Shown here: positions 56,370-64,000 of the stretch, in pieces | Numbering within the stretch: the stretch's first letter is position 1 | Layout of the letters: each line of letters begins with the position of its first letter | NCBI GenBank assembly: GCA_030522415.1 | Contig: CM060111.1 | Span: forward strand, 46,417,559 to 46,481,558 | Direction of reading: 5' to 3' | DNA length: 64,000 nucleotides | Source of the DNA: Channallabes apus | Taxonomy: Eukaryota > Chordata > Actinopteri > Siluriformes > Clariidae | Made by a program: the position numbers and the translations under genes | The notes under the pieces: generated by a model | The model's database searches: none | What the model was told of the DNA's origin: nothing | Seen by the model: the letters and a program-made list of their open reading frames with translations, nothing else

Positions 56370-57705
56370 CAGTGGCGTGAAAAACTATTTGCCCCCTTCC
56401 TGATTTCTTATTCTTTTGCATGTTTGTCACACTTAAATGTTTCTGCTCATCAAAAACCGTTAACTATTAGTCAAAGATAACATAATTGAAAACAAAATGC
56501 AGTTTTTAAATGAAGGTTTACGTTATTAAGGGAGAAAAAAAACTCCAAATCTACATGGCCCTGTGTGAAAAAGTGATTGCCCCCCTTGTTAAAAAATAAC
56601 TTGACTGTGGTTTATCACACCTGAGTTCAATTTCTATAGACCCCCAGGCCTGATTACTGCCACACCTGTTTCAATCATGAAATCACTTAAATAGGAGCTA
56701 CCTGACACAGAGAAGTAGACCAAAAGCACCTCAAAAGCTAGACATCATGCCAAGATCCAAAGAAATTCAGGAACAAAAGTAATTGAGATCTATCAGTCTG
56801 GTAAAGGTTATAAAGCCATTTCTAAAGCTTTGGGACTCCAGCGAACCACAGTGAGAGCCATTATCCACAAATGGCAAAAACATGGAACAGTGATGAACCT
56901 TTCCAGGAGTGGCCGGCCGACCAAAATTACCCCAAGAGCGCAGAGACAACTCATCCGAGAGGCCACAAAAGACCCCAGGACAACATCTAAAGAACTGCAG
57001 GCCTCACTTGCCTCAATTAAGGTCAGTGTTCACGACTCCACCATAAGAAAGAGACTGGGCAAAAACGGCCTGCATGGCAGATTTCCAAGGCGCAAACCAC
57101 TAAGCAAAAAGAACATTAAGGCTCGTCTCAATTTTGCTAAAAAACATCTCAATGATTGCCAAGACTTTTGGGAAAATACCTTGTGGACCGACGAGACAAA
57201 AGTTTAACTTTTTGGAAGGTGCGTGTCCCGTTACATCTGGCGTAAAAGTAACACAGCATTTCAGAAAAAGAACATCCTACCAACAGTAAAATATGGTGGT
57301 GGTAGTGTGATGGTCTGGGGTTGTTTTGCTGCTTCAGGACCTGGAAGGCTTGCTGTGATAGATGGAACCATGAATTCTACTGTCTACCAAAAAATCCTGA
57401 AGGAGAATGTCCGGCCATCTGTTCGTCAACTCAAGCTGAAGCGATCTTGGGTGCTGCAGCAGGACAATGACCCAAAACACAGCAGCAAATCCACCTCTGA
57501 ATGGCTGAAGAAAAACAAAATGAAGACTTTGGAGTGGCCTAGTCAAAGTCCTGACCTGAATCCTATTGAGATGTTGTGGCATGACCTTAAAAAGGCCTGC
57601 TGTAAAGTAAAACAACAACAACAACAACAACAAATTAAACAGCACCTTACTTTTGAATCGCGGCGAGAGAACTTCTGTGTGTTTGAAGCCGGGTGGGGGC
57701 TATAA
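56370..57705 (+). mobile_element. Tc1-like element b, 3'-truncated
   Basis: Left TIR CAGTGGCGTGAAAAACTATT after TA. The transposase follows. The right side runs into a (CAA)n tract at 57,610-57,632 and unrelated sequence before the TIR. Confidence 0.85.
56746..57645 (+). pseudogene. Tc1 transposase (element b), DDE intact but broken frame
   Basis: Starts MPRSKEIQEQ, then a frameshift near 56,776. The frame from 56,830 gives the HTH domain (GLQRTTVRAIIHKWQKHGTV), the hinge SGRPTKITPRA and the first catalytic Asp in LWTDETK. A TAA at 57,205-57,207 follows. The next frame gives GGGSVMVWGCFAASGPGRLA, the second Asp in QQDNDPKH, and the Glu in SPDLNPIEMLWHDLKKA. All three catalytic residues are present at DD34E-like positions. 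The last 50 or so codons are replaced by a polyglutamine-coding CAA repeat. Confidence 0.88.
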
Positions 57706-57714
57706 AGCCGATAG

Positions 57715-57717
<3 letters not shown>

Positions 57718-57752
<35 letters not shown>
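57718..57752. repeat. (TG)n microsatellite
   Basis: About 17 TG units. Confidence 0.93.
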
Positions 57753-57755
<3 letters not shown>

Positions 57756-57857
57756 TCATTCACTTACACCAACACATACACACACTCTCTCTCTCGGTTT
57801 TACAGCCCCTTCCTCTCAGGTTCCCAAACAAACAAACAAACAAACGCACACACTCTA

Positions 57858-57893
<36 letters not shown>

Positions 57894-57982
57894 TACCTAT
57901 CGTCTCCCCTGCTGGATCCTAGTGCTTGCAGAGTTTTTGTGTGTGTGTGTGTGTGTGTGTATTCACCCAGCAGGGGAGACGA
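57858..57982. repeat. (CA)n ... (TG)n inverted arrangement with flanking palindrome
   Basis: (CA)n at 57,858-57,892 and (TG)n at 57,936-57,960. The perfect 15-bp arms CGTCTCCCCTGCTGG (57,901-57,915) and CCAGCAGGGGAGACG (57,967-57,981) surround the second tract. Confidence 0.85.
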
Positions 57983-58200
57983 TTTCCTACGATTCCGCAG
58001 TGCAAGAGAGAGAAAAACTGTTGGCTCAGTTGTGATGACGTGATGCTCGGTGTCAAAACAAGAAGTGCATGCGTGATACATGATACTCGGTGCTCATAAA
58101 CCAAGACAATGCTCGTTTTTCAAGTCAAAATTTATTAAAAATCTTTGCTCGTCTTGCGGACCACTCGTAAACCGTGTTACTCGTAATCCACGGTTCCACT
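57983..58200. mobile_element. Fragment of a non-autonomous DNA element
   Basis: Ends CACGGTTCCACTG|TA, a Tc1/mariner-like terminus, with repeated TGATACTCGGTG and CTCGTAA motifs. The left end is not determined. Confidence 0.45.
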
Positions 58201-58216
58201 GTATATATATATATAT

Positions 58217-58360
58217 ACACTACCATTCAAAGGTTTGGGGTCACTTGCAAATTTCTTTGTTTTTGTTTAGTGATTTATTTTCTACATTCTTCAACAATAC
58301 TGGGGATTTCAGAACTATAAAATAACACATATGGAATTAGGTAATTATGTAACAACAACA
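58217..58360 (+). mobile_element. Tc1-like left end fragment
   Basis: CACTACCATTCAAAGGTTTG, then GGGGTCACTTGCAAATTTCT. Similar to the end at 24,085. It stops where the DIRS terminal repeat begins. Confidence 0.65.
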
Positions 58361-58531
58361 AAAACGTCTCGGGTTACATTTCTGTAACCCTGTTCCCTGA
58401 AAGGCGGGAACGAGATGCTGCGTGAAAACGCTATGGGAACCAGTTTGTCGCGTTGCCGGTTGTTGAAGCATGCTGTGAAAACACGCCAAAGTTTTTGGCT
58501 ATATATAACCTCGACAGGTGATGTCATCTGA
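58361..58531. repeat. DIRS-like terminal repeat, third copy (partial)
   Basis: Matches 50,480-50,620 with CTGTTCCCTGAAAGGCGGGA and ACGAGATGCTGCGTGAAAAC, then stops at CATCTGA where the retroviral LTR starts. The rest of the DIRS copy is not in the window. Confidence 0.82.
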
Positions 58532-58645
58532 TGTGGAAAAATTTTATTGAATTATAAAGGTACCAAATACCCAGAAGGCCTCTGTCTAAAAGGCCTTGAT
58601 CCAACTCGCTACAAAAACAGAAAAGGCGCCTGCACGACAAATTGA
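58532..58645 (+). CDS. ORF tail overlapping the start of U3
   Basis: The first 37 codons of the LTR are open in one frame, with no start codon, and end in TGA at 58,643. The frame reads KILLNYKGTKYPEGLCLKGL and then DPTRYKNRKGACTTN. In a provirus this would be the C-terminal end of a 3' gene (env or an accessory gene) running into the 3' LTR; in this 5' LTR it is a non-coding copy. That the frame is open from the first LTR base supports the left boundary. Family unknown. Confidence 0.4.
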   Translation, partial: CGKILLNYKGTKYPEGLCLKGLDPTRYKNRKGACTTN

Positions 58646-59715
58646 GGAAGTGAGAAAACACGCAGGCAGGAGGCAAGGGATAGGTAACAGACAAGAAAAC
58701 TAAAGAAAAAACAATATCAATAATATTTACTAACATTTTATTATTATGTACTAAAAATATCTACTCGTAATATCTATGTGGTTTATGATAATGTTTGTTT
58801 TAATGATAATTAAAGAAAAAGTATGCAAAGTGTGACCCAAGAACAACCCGTACACACAGAGTGCAAGAAATTAAGGAACTTTATTGGAGGAAAAAATACA
58901 GAAAATGCAAGCATTGATAAAAATTATAAAAATAAACTTTCGGTTCTGCTTTAATTGGGGCACAAAGTGAAAAAAGCCAGACTTCTGCTTTTAAGAAGCA
59001 GAAAAACAGCATAAATCATATTTGTTATAAAGAAAAAATCTAATTAATCAGTAATTTTCAGCAATATCATCCTCAGAGGTAGGCCCCTCAGAGTTCTAAC
59101 CAGATGCAAATTGTGGTGGTTCGGTTTGAGTAAGGGAAGGTGTAACCACCTGCCCCCAGAAGGAATCTCAGATGAGAGGATGAGCGAGAAGAACGCTGCC
59201 TGCGAGCTAGAATTAAACAAAATTAAAGAGAATTTAGTAAACATGGGTTTAGTAAATCTGGAAAAACAAAATGCACTCTGCACATATTAAAAGAAACATT
59301 ACATTATTTACATTATTGATTTTAGTAGTATAGGATCTAAGAACTAGCAATATAAATAATCATACCAATAATCTGATTAATGTGATTGTCTTAAACTAAC
59401 CATAGTATAGCAATAGTAGCAGGTAAATAAAAAATAAATATTAACAAACCTAATCAATGAACTGATTTAAGCTGATTTAATTAATCATTAATCTTAATAT
59501 CTATATCTATCCTATAATAATTAAGTAAATTAAACAAAAGTATACTAATTGAGATATATGTTCAAAATCATTAAAATAATCATTTAGTTATATAAAGAGA
59601 TTTAATGTATAATCAAAATGAATAACCAGAATATATTAAAGTACTAATAGATAAATAATCTCTATACAAGTAAATACATAATGGACAGATAAAGACAAAT
59701 TAGATAAAATTAACT

Positions 59716-59874
59716 ATGATAAGAACAACCAAAATTATAATACTTACACATCTTGATGAGGAAGATTTTGAAAGATTGCGGCTTCCACAAAAACCCAAGT
59801 TACCAACGGTGGTCAATAGTCTGGTCAAGAAAAAAAGGAATAAACCAAACTTTCTCCAAAAAAGGAGAACGTAA
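59716..59874 (+). CDS. 52-codon basic ORF in U3, unknown
   Basis: ATG at 59,716, stop TAA at 59,872. It reads MIRTTKIIILTHLDEEDFER, then LRLPQKPKLPTVVNSLVKKK and a further basic run ending RRT. The acidic-then-basic layout with a lysine/arginine cluster resembles a nuclear-targeted accessory protein end, but I recognise no family. It could be a spliced exon. It lies 180 bp upstream of the LTR TATA box. Confidence 0.35.
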   Translation: MIRTTKIIILTHLDEEDFERLRLPQKPKLPTVVNSLVKKKRNKPNFLQKRRT

Positions 59875-60054
59875 GACCGTCTAACGTCTTAGGCCTGCCC
59901 AGACATGAATAAATATGAGATGAGAGGAAAAATTATGCAATTGGGAGGTGCCACATCAATCTGATCAGAATAGAATTAGCTCACATCTCATGAATATTAA
60001 AAAGGTTTCGTGACTTAAGAAGGAGCAAACAATGATGTAATTGTTAAGTGAAGG

Positions 60055-60062
60055 TATATAAA
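60055..60062 (+). promoter_or_regulatory. LTR TATA box
   Basis: TATATAAA, about 115 bp before AATAAA. The R region would start about 30 bp downstream. Confidence 0.7.
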
Positions 60063-60169
60063 CCCTGTAAAATTAGGGAAGTAAGGGAGGAAAGGAGAGA
60101 AATCTTGCAGTTTTTATCTGTTCGTCTTTTGTCTGGCTAGTCCAGTGCCGTCCATTTACTTTTGGTTGC

Positions 60170-60175
60170 AATAAA
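60170..60175 (+). terminator. LTR polyadenylation signal
   Basis: AATAAA, followed by a T-rich GTTATTGATTTTGTTTGG stretch. Confidence 0.7.
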
Positions 60176-60260
60176 CTCTTTTGCTATTTCAGTACTTGAG
60201 TAGTTATTGATTTTGTTTGGAAAATTTACATAGTTCACAACAAATTTGCCACGACATAAT

Positions 60261-60280
60261 TGGCGTAGTCGGCATAGGAT
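60261..60280 (+). promoter_or_regulatory. Primer-binding-site candidate
   Basis: TGGCGTAGTCGGCATAGGAT. It starts with TGG, the complement of a tRNA CCA end, four bases after the LTR. I could not assign the tRNA. Confidence 0.6.
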
Positions 60281-60364
60281 ACCCACGGCTGGTCGTTGCT
60301 GCCCCTTGGGGTCGGCGGCCCTACACGGTCAGCAGAACCACCGCCGCGCGGCAATAGGAACAAG

Positions 60365-60366
60365 GT
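60365..60366 (+). promoter_or_regulatory. Major splice donor candidate
   Basis: ACAAG|GTAAGCAG lies about 85 bp after the primer-binding site, the usual place for the donor of spliced retroviral messages. Confidence 0.6.
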
Positions 60367-61356
60367 AAGCAGAAACCTGTTATTCAAATTCTGCTGTAGT
60401 TTTTCTGCTGTCTGTGGGGGTCGAATGATTCTTGGGGGACGTACTGCTGGCCCCGGGAACCAAATTGAGTAATTGATAATTGAGTAATTTAATGTTTGAT
60501 GCAATGTTATGATGCAATTTTTATTATTTTGATGAAATAGCAAAAAAGTATGCGCTTGTGAATTGATGTGCTTTTGTGCTTGCTGAGCTTGAGCTTGTTG
60601 TTGTTATTTGTATTATGTAAGAGTGTAACATTTTACAAGTAGGGTTGCCTTCAATTAACAAATAGTGTTGATTGAAAGAGTTGATATAAGAAATGCCGGT
60701 AGGTAGGTGTGTGATTGTGTAGGTGTGCGTGCATGCGTTGGCATGGTACAAGTAACCGTGTACTACAATATACCTAGGTACCGTGGTAATATGTAGTATA
60801 CAACTACGGTGTGAAAGGAAATCTCGTGGATACCGCTACCATCATGATACCATAGTACGTCCAGGTATAATGATTGGCGTGATAGGTAGGTCTGAACGGG
60901 GCGAGTGAGAAAATTCCAGCGGAAAATTCCTGTAGAACCGCTGCTCTAGGGACTGGAAAATTCCTTTAGCAGGGCTAGGGTGACAGGTGGAAATTCCTGA
61001 TCAGGTGGCTGGTGGGGAAATGCATGGTTAGAAAATTAGAATAGATAGTGTTGATTTGTGATTGCAATTTTGTGACTCGTGATTTGTATAGTGTATGATG
61101 TATAAGCGTAATTGTGTTGAGTTGAATTGTGAAACGTGTACGGCTAGAAAGTGAATGAAAAACCAGAAAGAGAAATGTAACATAAAAAATAAATACTGTC
61201 AAATATTGTATATACATATAATTAGATATAAATAATTAAATATATTTAGTTTAGATACTGTATTCCACACTGTATGGTGTTATTTAGACATACATATATA
61301 CATGCACCATTGAAAGTAATTATTTAAAATTTAAATATTAACATAAGTAACATAAG
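60367..61356 (+). other. Retroviral leader, 5' part
   Basis: No long frame. Contains GGAAAATTCC-type motifs at 60,921, 60,955 and 60,989 (34-bp spacing) within small potential hairpins, for example CAGCGG/CCGCTG at 60,917-60,943 and CTGCT/AGCAG at 60,941-60,972. Confidence 0.5.
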
Positions 61357-61705
61357 TAGAATAACTTCCTGCCTGTGGTGGCAAGTGTGGCTATACCACT
61401 CCTGGAACATTCCTTAAATGGAATCTGGCAGAGTTGGATAGACGTGCTTGCACACGAGGGCAGAAGTTACATGAGCTCCGGAGAAATAATCCGGAGACGT
61501 AGTAGATAGAATAGCTTCTTGCTTGTGGTGACAAATACAGCTATATCACTCCTGGAACATCTCTTAAGTGAGATCTGGCAGAGTTGAATAGAGGTATTTG
61601 CGCACGAGGGCAGAAGCTGCATGAGCTCTGGAGAGATAATCCAGAGACATAGAAAAAGACATTAGTATATTGAATGAGCTCTGGAGAAATAATCCAGAGA
61701 CAATT
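61357..61705 (+). ncRNA. Tandem stem-loop array in the leader
   Basis: A 150-bp unit occurs twice (61,357-61,506 and 61,507-61,656), with a third partial copy (61,671-61,705). Each full unit has a stem ATTCC/GGAAT or ATCTC/GAGAT around a TTAA(A/G)T loop, and a stem CTCCGG/CCGGAG or CTCTGG/CCAGAG around AGA(A/G)ATAAT. Differences between units preserve pairing, which points to selection on RNA structure. By position, between splice donor and gag, this is a candidate packaging or dimerisation signal. It would be part of the genomic RNA, not a separate transcript. Confidence 0.6.
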
Positions 61706-61711
61706 AGAGTA

Positions 61712-62113
61712 ATGAGAGGAAATAGAGACCCAAGTAATCAAAGAAGAAGAGGACGAAGAGTACAGTCACCAAGCATCAACCCTGCACACACACATGCCAA
61801 TTTTTGGATTCCATATTATTATCAAATGGTTCCCTCACAAGCACCCATGTCCGAACAGCACATGCTTAGAGTTACACGGGGTACAGAGCGGATGATGGAA
61901 GAGCAGTTATTTAGGAATGCGCCGTTTCCAGAACATGTAATAGCTCTTGCATTAACTGCAATGAACGTGGACTTGTTATGCTTGCCGATGCAAATAATAT
62001 TTTCAATCCCGCATACTCGGGGTGGACATATGTTTGTAAGGAGATATTATTTGGGAAGAGAAAGAAGGCTTCAAAAGAAGACGTACATATTAAATGTCGG
62101 TAGAACTGTTTAA
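61712..62113 (+). CDS. Leader ORF upstream of gag, unknown
   Basis: ATG at 61,712 just after the last stem-loop; 133 codons. It starts MRGNRDPSNQRRRGRRVQSP, a basic region. Then come a tyrosine/proline-rich part (ANFWIPYYYQMVPSQAPMSE), ALALTAMNVDLLCLPMQIIF and a basic C-terminus (RRYYLGRERRLQKKTYILNV). The frame is open a further 25 codons upstream without an ATG, so a spliced start is possible. I recognise no family. Some fish retroviruses carry an extra ORF between LTR and gag, so the position has precedent. Confidence 0.55.
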   Translation: MRGNRDPSNQRRRGRRVQSPSINPAHTHANFWIPYYYQMVPSQAPMSEQHMLRVTRGTERMMEEQLFRNAPFPEHVIALALTAMNVDLLCLPMQIIFSIPHTRGGHMFVRRYYLGRERRLQKKTYILNVGRTV

Positions 62114-62996
62114 GTTAAAATACAGAGTAAGAAATGAGGAAGCAAAAATGAGATTAATAATAAAGTACATTTATATTTAATTAATATAAAAGAAATAAAA
62201 TATGTATATATATATGTAGAATCTAATCAAAATGATAACCGTTATTGTTATTACATTGTGTTTGAGTGAGTTGAAGCAGACGTGGCTGTGGGTGAATCAG
62301 GAAAACAGCAGCGCACACGACTGACTAACTTGCACCACGAACATTGAGGAAAAGAAATCTCCTGTGGCGAGCAAAGGAGCGGTCTGGTTGATCAACTTGG
62401 ACGCCTGGTTGCTGAGGGAGAAGACTTCACATAGTAAAAATTCTTATAAAAGCTATTATTATAATAATAATATAGATGAAATGTGGACATAGGTTAAAAC
62501 AATATTATAACGATTGCTACTGATAAACCTATATTTACTAGAATTTGTGTCTGTAAATGTTCAAATACAATGTTAAAAGCCATTTAAACTAAAGAAACGG
62601 AACATAACTGCTCACAAACAAGCGGCTGTGAATACATGTGGTAGATCTTAATTTAGAAACGTCTAGAGGCGGAGTAGAGGAAGCACGTGAGGATCTCATA
62701 ATTCAACGCCATTGTTGTAGTTTCTACTGCTATGTTGTAATTCTCTGTGGCGCCATCTAGTGTACCCTATAAAAATTACATGTCATTGTTAAATTCCAAG
62801 GGGAAATGCTTTCATAGTTTGGGGAACAGAGGATCCTGTTACCAACAATTAAATAAACAAATACTAGATAATAAAGAATAAATAAGAATTTATAAAATAT
62901 ATTAAAGATAAATAAATAATAATTAAATAATTAGAAAAATTTAAATGAAGTCTTGAATGAATGAATAGAATCATAGATAGATAGAATCATTCCAAA
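62114..62996 (+). other. Leader between the extra ORF and gag
   Basis: AT-rich, no frame of note. Contains TAAA-rich direct repeats near 62,850-62,990. Confidence 0.5.
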
Positions 62997-64000
62997 ATGG
63001 ATAAACCAGTAGAAATTATAATTGAACAACACCATCTACTAGAGAAAGATATCAGAAAGTATATGAAGAAATGGCATGACAAAACAAAAGGATGTTCAGA
63101 CCAATGGCCTATTAATGGATCATTCAACTTGGAAATATGTACCCAATTAAAACAGAAAATCATAAACTGGGGAGCAGAAAAGAAGAAAAAAGAAATGGAA
63201 GAAAAACTCAAACTCAAGTTAAAAATAATAGACTATTTTAAAGAAGAAGGACAGCGTAGACGGAAAAAGCAACAGGAAAAAACTGAACAACAAGTGATGA
63301 ATATAATATTAAAAAGAGAAAAAGAAATCAAGGACACCGAACAGAAAGACAAATGTGAACAAGAAGAACTTACAGAAAGGCAAGATGGACAGAAAGAAAC
63401 ATTTCCGCCATCACCAGAGATGTGCATGAGGCCACCGCCCTACAACACTGATCAATCCCTGGAGAATAAAGTATATCCTACTATCCCGATGATGGGAGTA
63501 ACAACAATTGAAGAAGATGAATGGACAAATGTAGAATTGCAATTTCATGGGACACTGAATGGAATAGCAAGATCAGCAGATCAGGAATTAAATCTAAATT
63601 CTGCTGGTAGAGGAGCTGGAAGAAGAGCACACTTTCAAAAAGTATCATCAGACTCAAAAAGCATCTCAGAACGACATGCGACCAAAGGATTATCAAGTGA
63701 AGAAAGTTCAATCCTCCCTGCAGACCAATCATGGAGAAACGTTATGGATAAGAATGCTCAAACATATTGGAATGAATATCCTAGTACCAGTTCTCCACGA
63801 GGGCAAGGAACCATGAAACCTCAATGGATCCCACATCCTGGTGAAAAAACAAGCCTGGAAAAGGAACTACTCACCCGTCGACAAAGTGAACCAAGTACAC
63901 GACCAAAAAATTCTGCCAACCTGCGGTCGGAATTTGAAGAAAGAAGGAACATCAAAGAAAAAGATAAATCTGTAACCAAACAAGGACAATTAGTCAAACT
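62997..64000 (+). CDS. gag: Retroviral Gag-like protein, 5' part, open to window end
   Basis: ATG at 62,997 in a good context (CCAAAATGG). The frame is open for 334 codons with no stop and leaves the window. The N-terminus (MDKPVEIIIEQHHLLEKDIR) has no glycine 2, so no N-myristoylation site. Residues about 60-130 are a lysine/glutamate-rich likely coiled coil (EKKKKEMEEKLKLKLKIIDY). A late-domain motif PPPY is at 146-149 (MRPPPYNTD). A Ser/Gly/Arg-rich linker follows. Matrix-like start, coiled coil and PPxY fit a gamma/epsilon-type Gag. No capsid major homology region or zinc knuckle is reached. The open frame suggests a young provirus. Confidence 0.72.
   Translation, partial: MDKPVEIIIEQHHLLEKDIRKYMKKWHDKTKGCSDQWPINGSFNLEICTQLKQKIINWGAEKKKKEMEEKLKLKLKIIDYFKEEGQRRRKKQQEKTEQQVMNIILKREKEIKDTEQKDKCEQEELTERQDGQKETFPPSPEMCMRPPPYNTDQSLENKVYPTIPMMGVTTIEEDEWTNVELQFHGTLNGIARSADQELNLNSAGRGAGRRAHFQKVSSDSKSISERHATKGLSSEESSILPADQSWRNVMDKNAQTYWNEYPSTSSPRGQGTMKPQWIPHPGEKTSLEKELLTRRQSEPSTRPKNSANLRSEFEERRNIKEKDKSVTKQGQLVK

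Larger units (their letters stand above)
58532..60256 (+). repeat. 5' LTR of an endogenous retrovirus (putative limits)
   Basis: The left limit is where DIRS homology ends, at TGTGGAAAAATTTT. The right limit ACGACA lies four bases before a TGG-starting primer-binding site, so the ends are TG...CA. Near the right end are a TATA box (TATATAAA, 60,055-60,062) and AATAAA (60,170-60,175), in the spacing expected of a U3-R-U5 junction. At 1.7 kb it is long for an LTR; a nested insertion cannot be excluded. The 3' LTR is outside the window, so the limits cannot be confirmed here. Confidence 0.65.

Noticed and set aside
57653..58043. Frames of 90-116 codons rich in Cys/Val or Thr/His
   Set aside because: Produced by (TG)n and (CA)n microsatellites.
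62987..63732. Minus-strand frames (Ser/Phe/Leu-rich, 64-83 codons)
   Set aside because: Antisense shadows of the Lys/Glu-rich plus-strand gag frame.

Overview
The window looks like a teleost fish chromosome. It is AT-rich and intron-bearing, with many (TG/CA)n tracts and a repeat mix typical of ray-finned fish: L2 and Rex1-type LINEs, Tc1, hAT and PIF/Harbinger DNA transposons, DIRS-like and Gypsy-like LTR elements, tRNA-derived SINEs and endogenous retroviruses. I cannot name the species from this sequence.

One host gene is clear. It is the 5' part of a gamma-glutamyltransferase (GGT1-like) gene on the minus strand, with seven coding exons running from about 23,680 down to 2,546. Each junction has GT/AG sites and a matching phase. 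The later exons, which would carry the catalytic light chain, are not seen and probably lie left of base 1. Its introns are packed with transposons. A DIRS-like element lies about 17 bp past one splice donor, and an L2 LINE lies about 25 bp past another. The large intron at 10,498-22,345 holds an L2 LINE that was split first by an 8.3-kb endogenous retrovirus and separately by a solo LTR.

From 23.9 to 38 kb I find no certain host gene. The region holds a Tc1 remnant, a small hAT element, a duplicated exon-like segment (25 kb and 34 kb), a broken Harbinger transposon (26.5-31.3 kb) interrupted by an internally deleted Gypsy element, and a 2.2-kb AT-rich non-autonomous element. From 38.4 to 45.5 kb, two 1-kb TIR elements lie in opposite orientation around a tandem duplication, SINEs and a solo LTR. 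From 46 to 58 kb come a second L2 copy, a DIRS-like element with inverted terminal repeats, two Tc1 elements and microsatellites.

The right end (58.5-64 kb) is the most interesting part. It appears to be the 5' half of a comparatively intact endogenous retrovirus: a long LTR with TATA box and polyadenylation signal, a primer-binding-site candidate, a splice donor and a 2.6-kb leader. The leader carries tandemly repeated stem-loops with compensatory base changes and a separate 133-codon ORF. After it comes a gag-like frame that stays open for 334 codons and runs off the window. Short reading frames inside the LTR suggest a complex-retrovirus layout. All family names come from reading motifs by eye; no database search was run.
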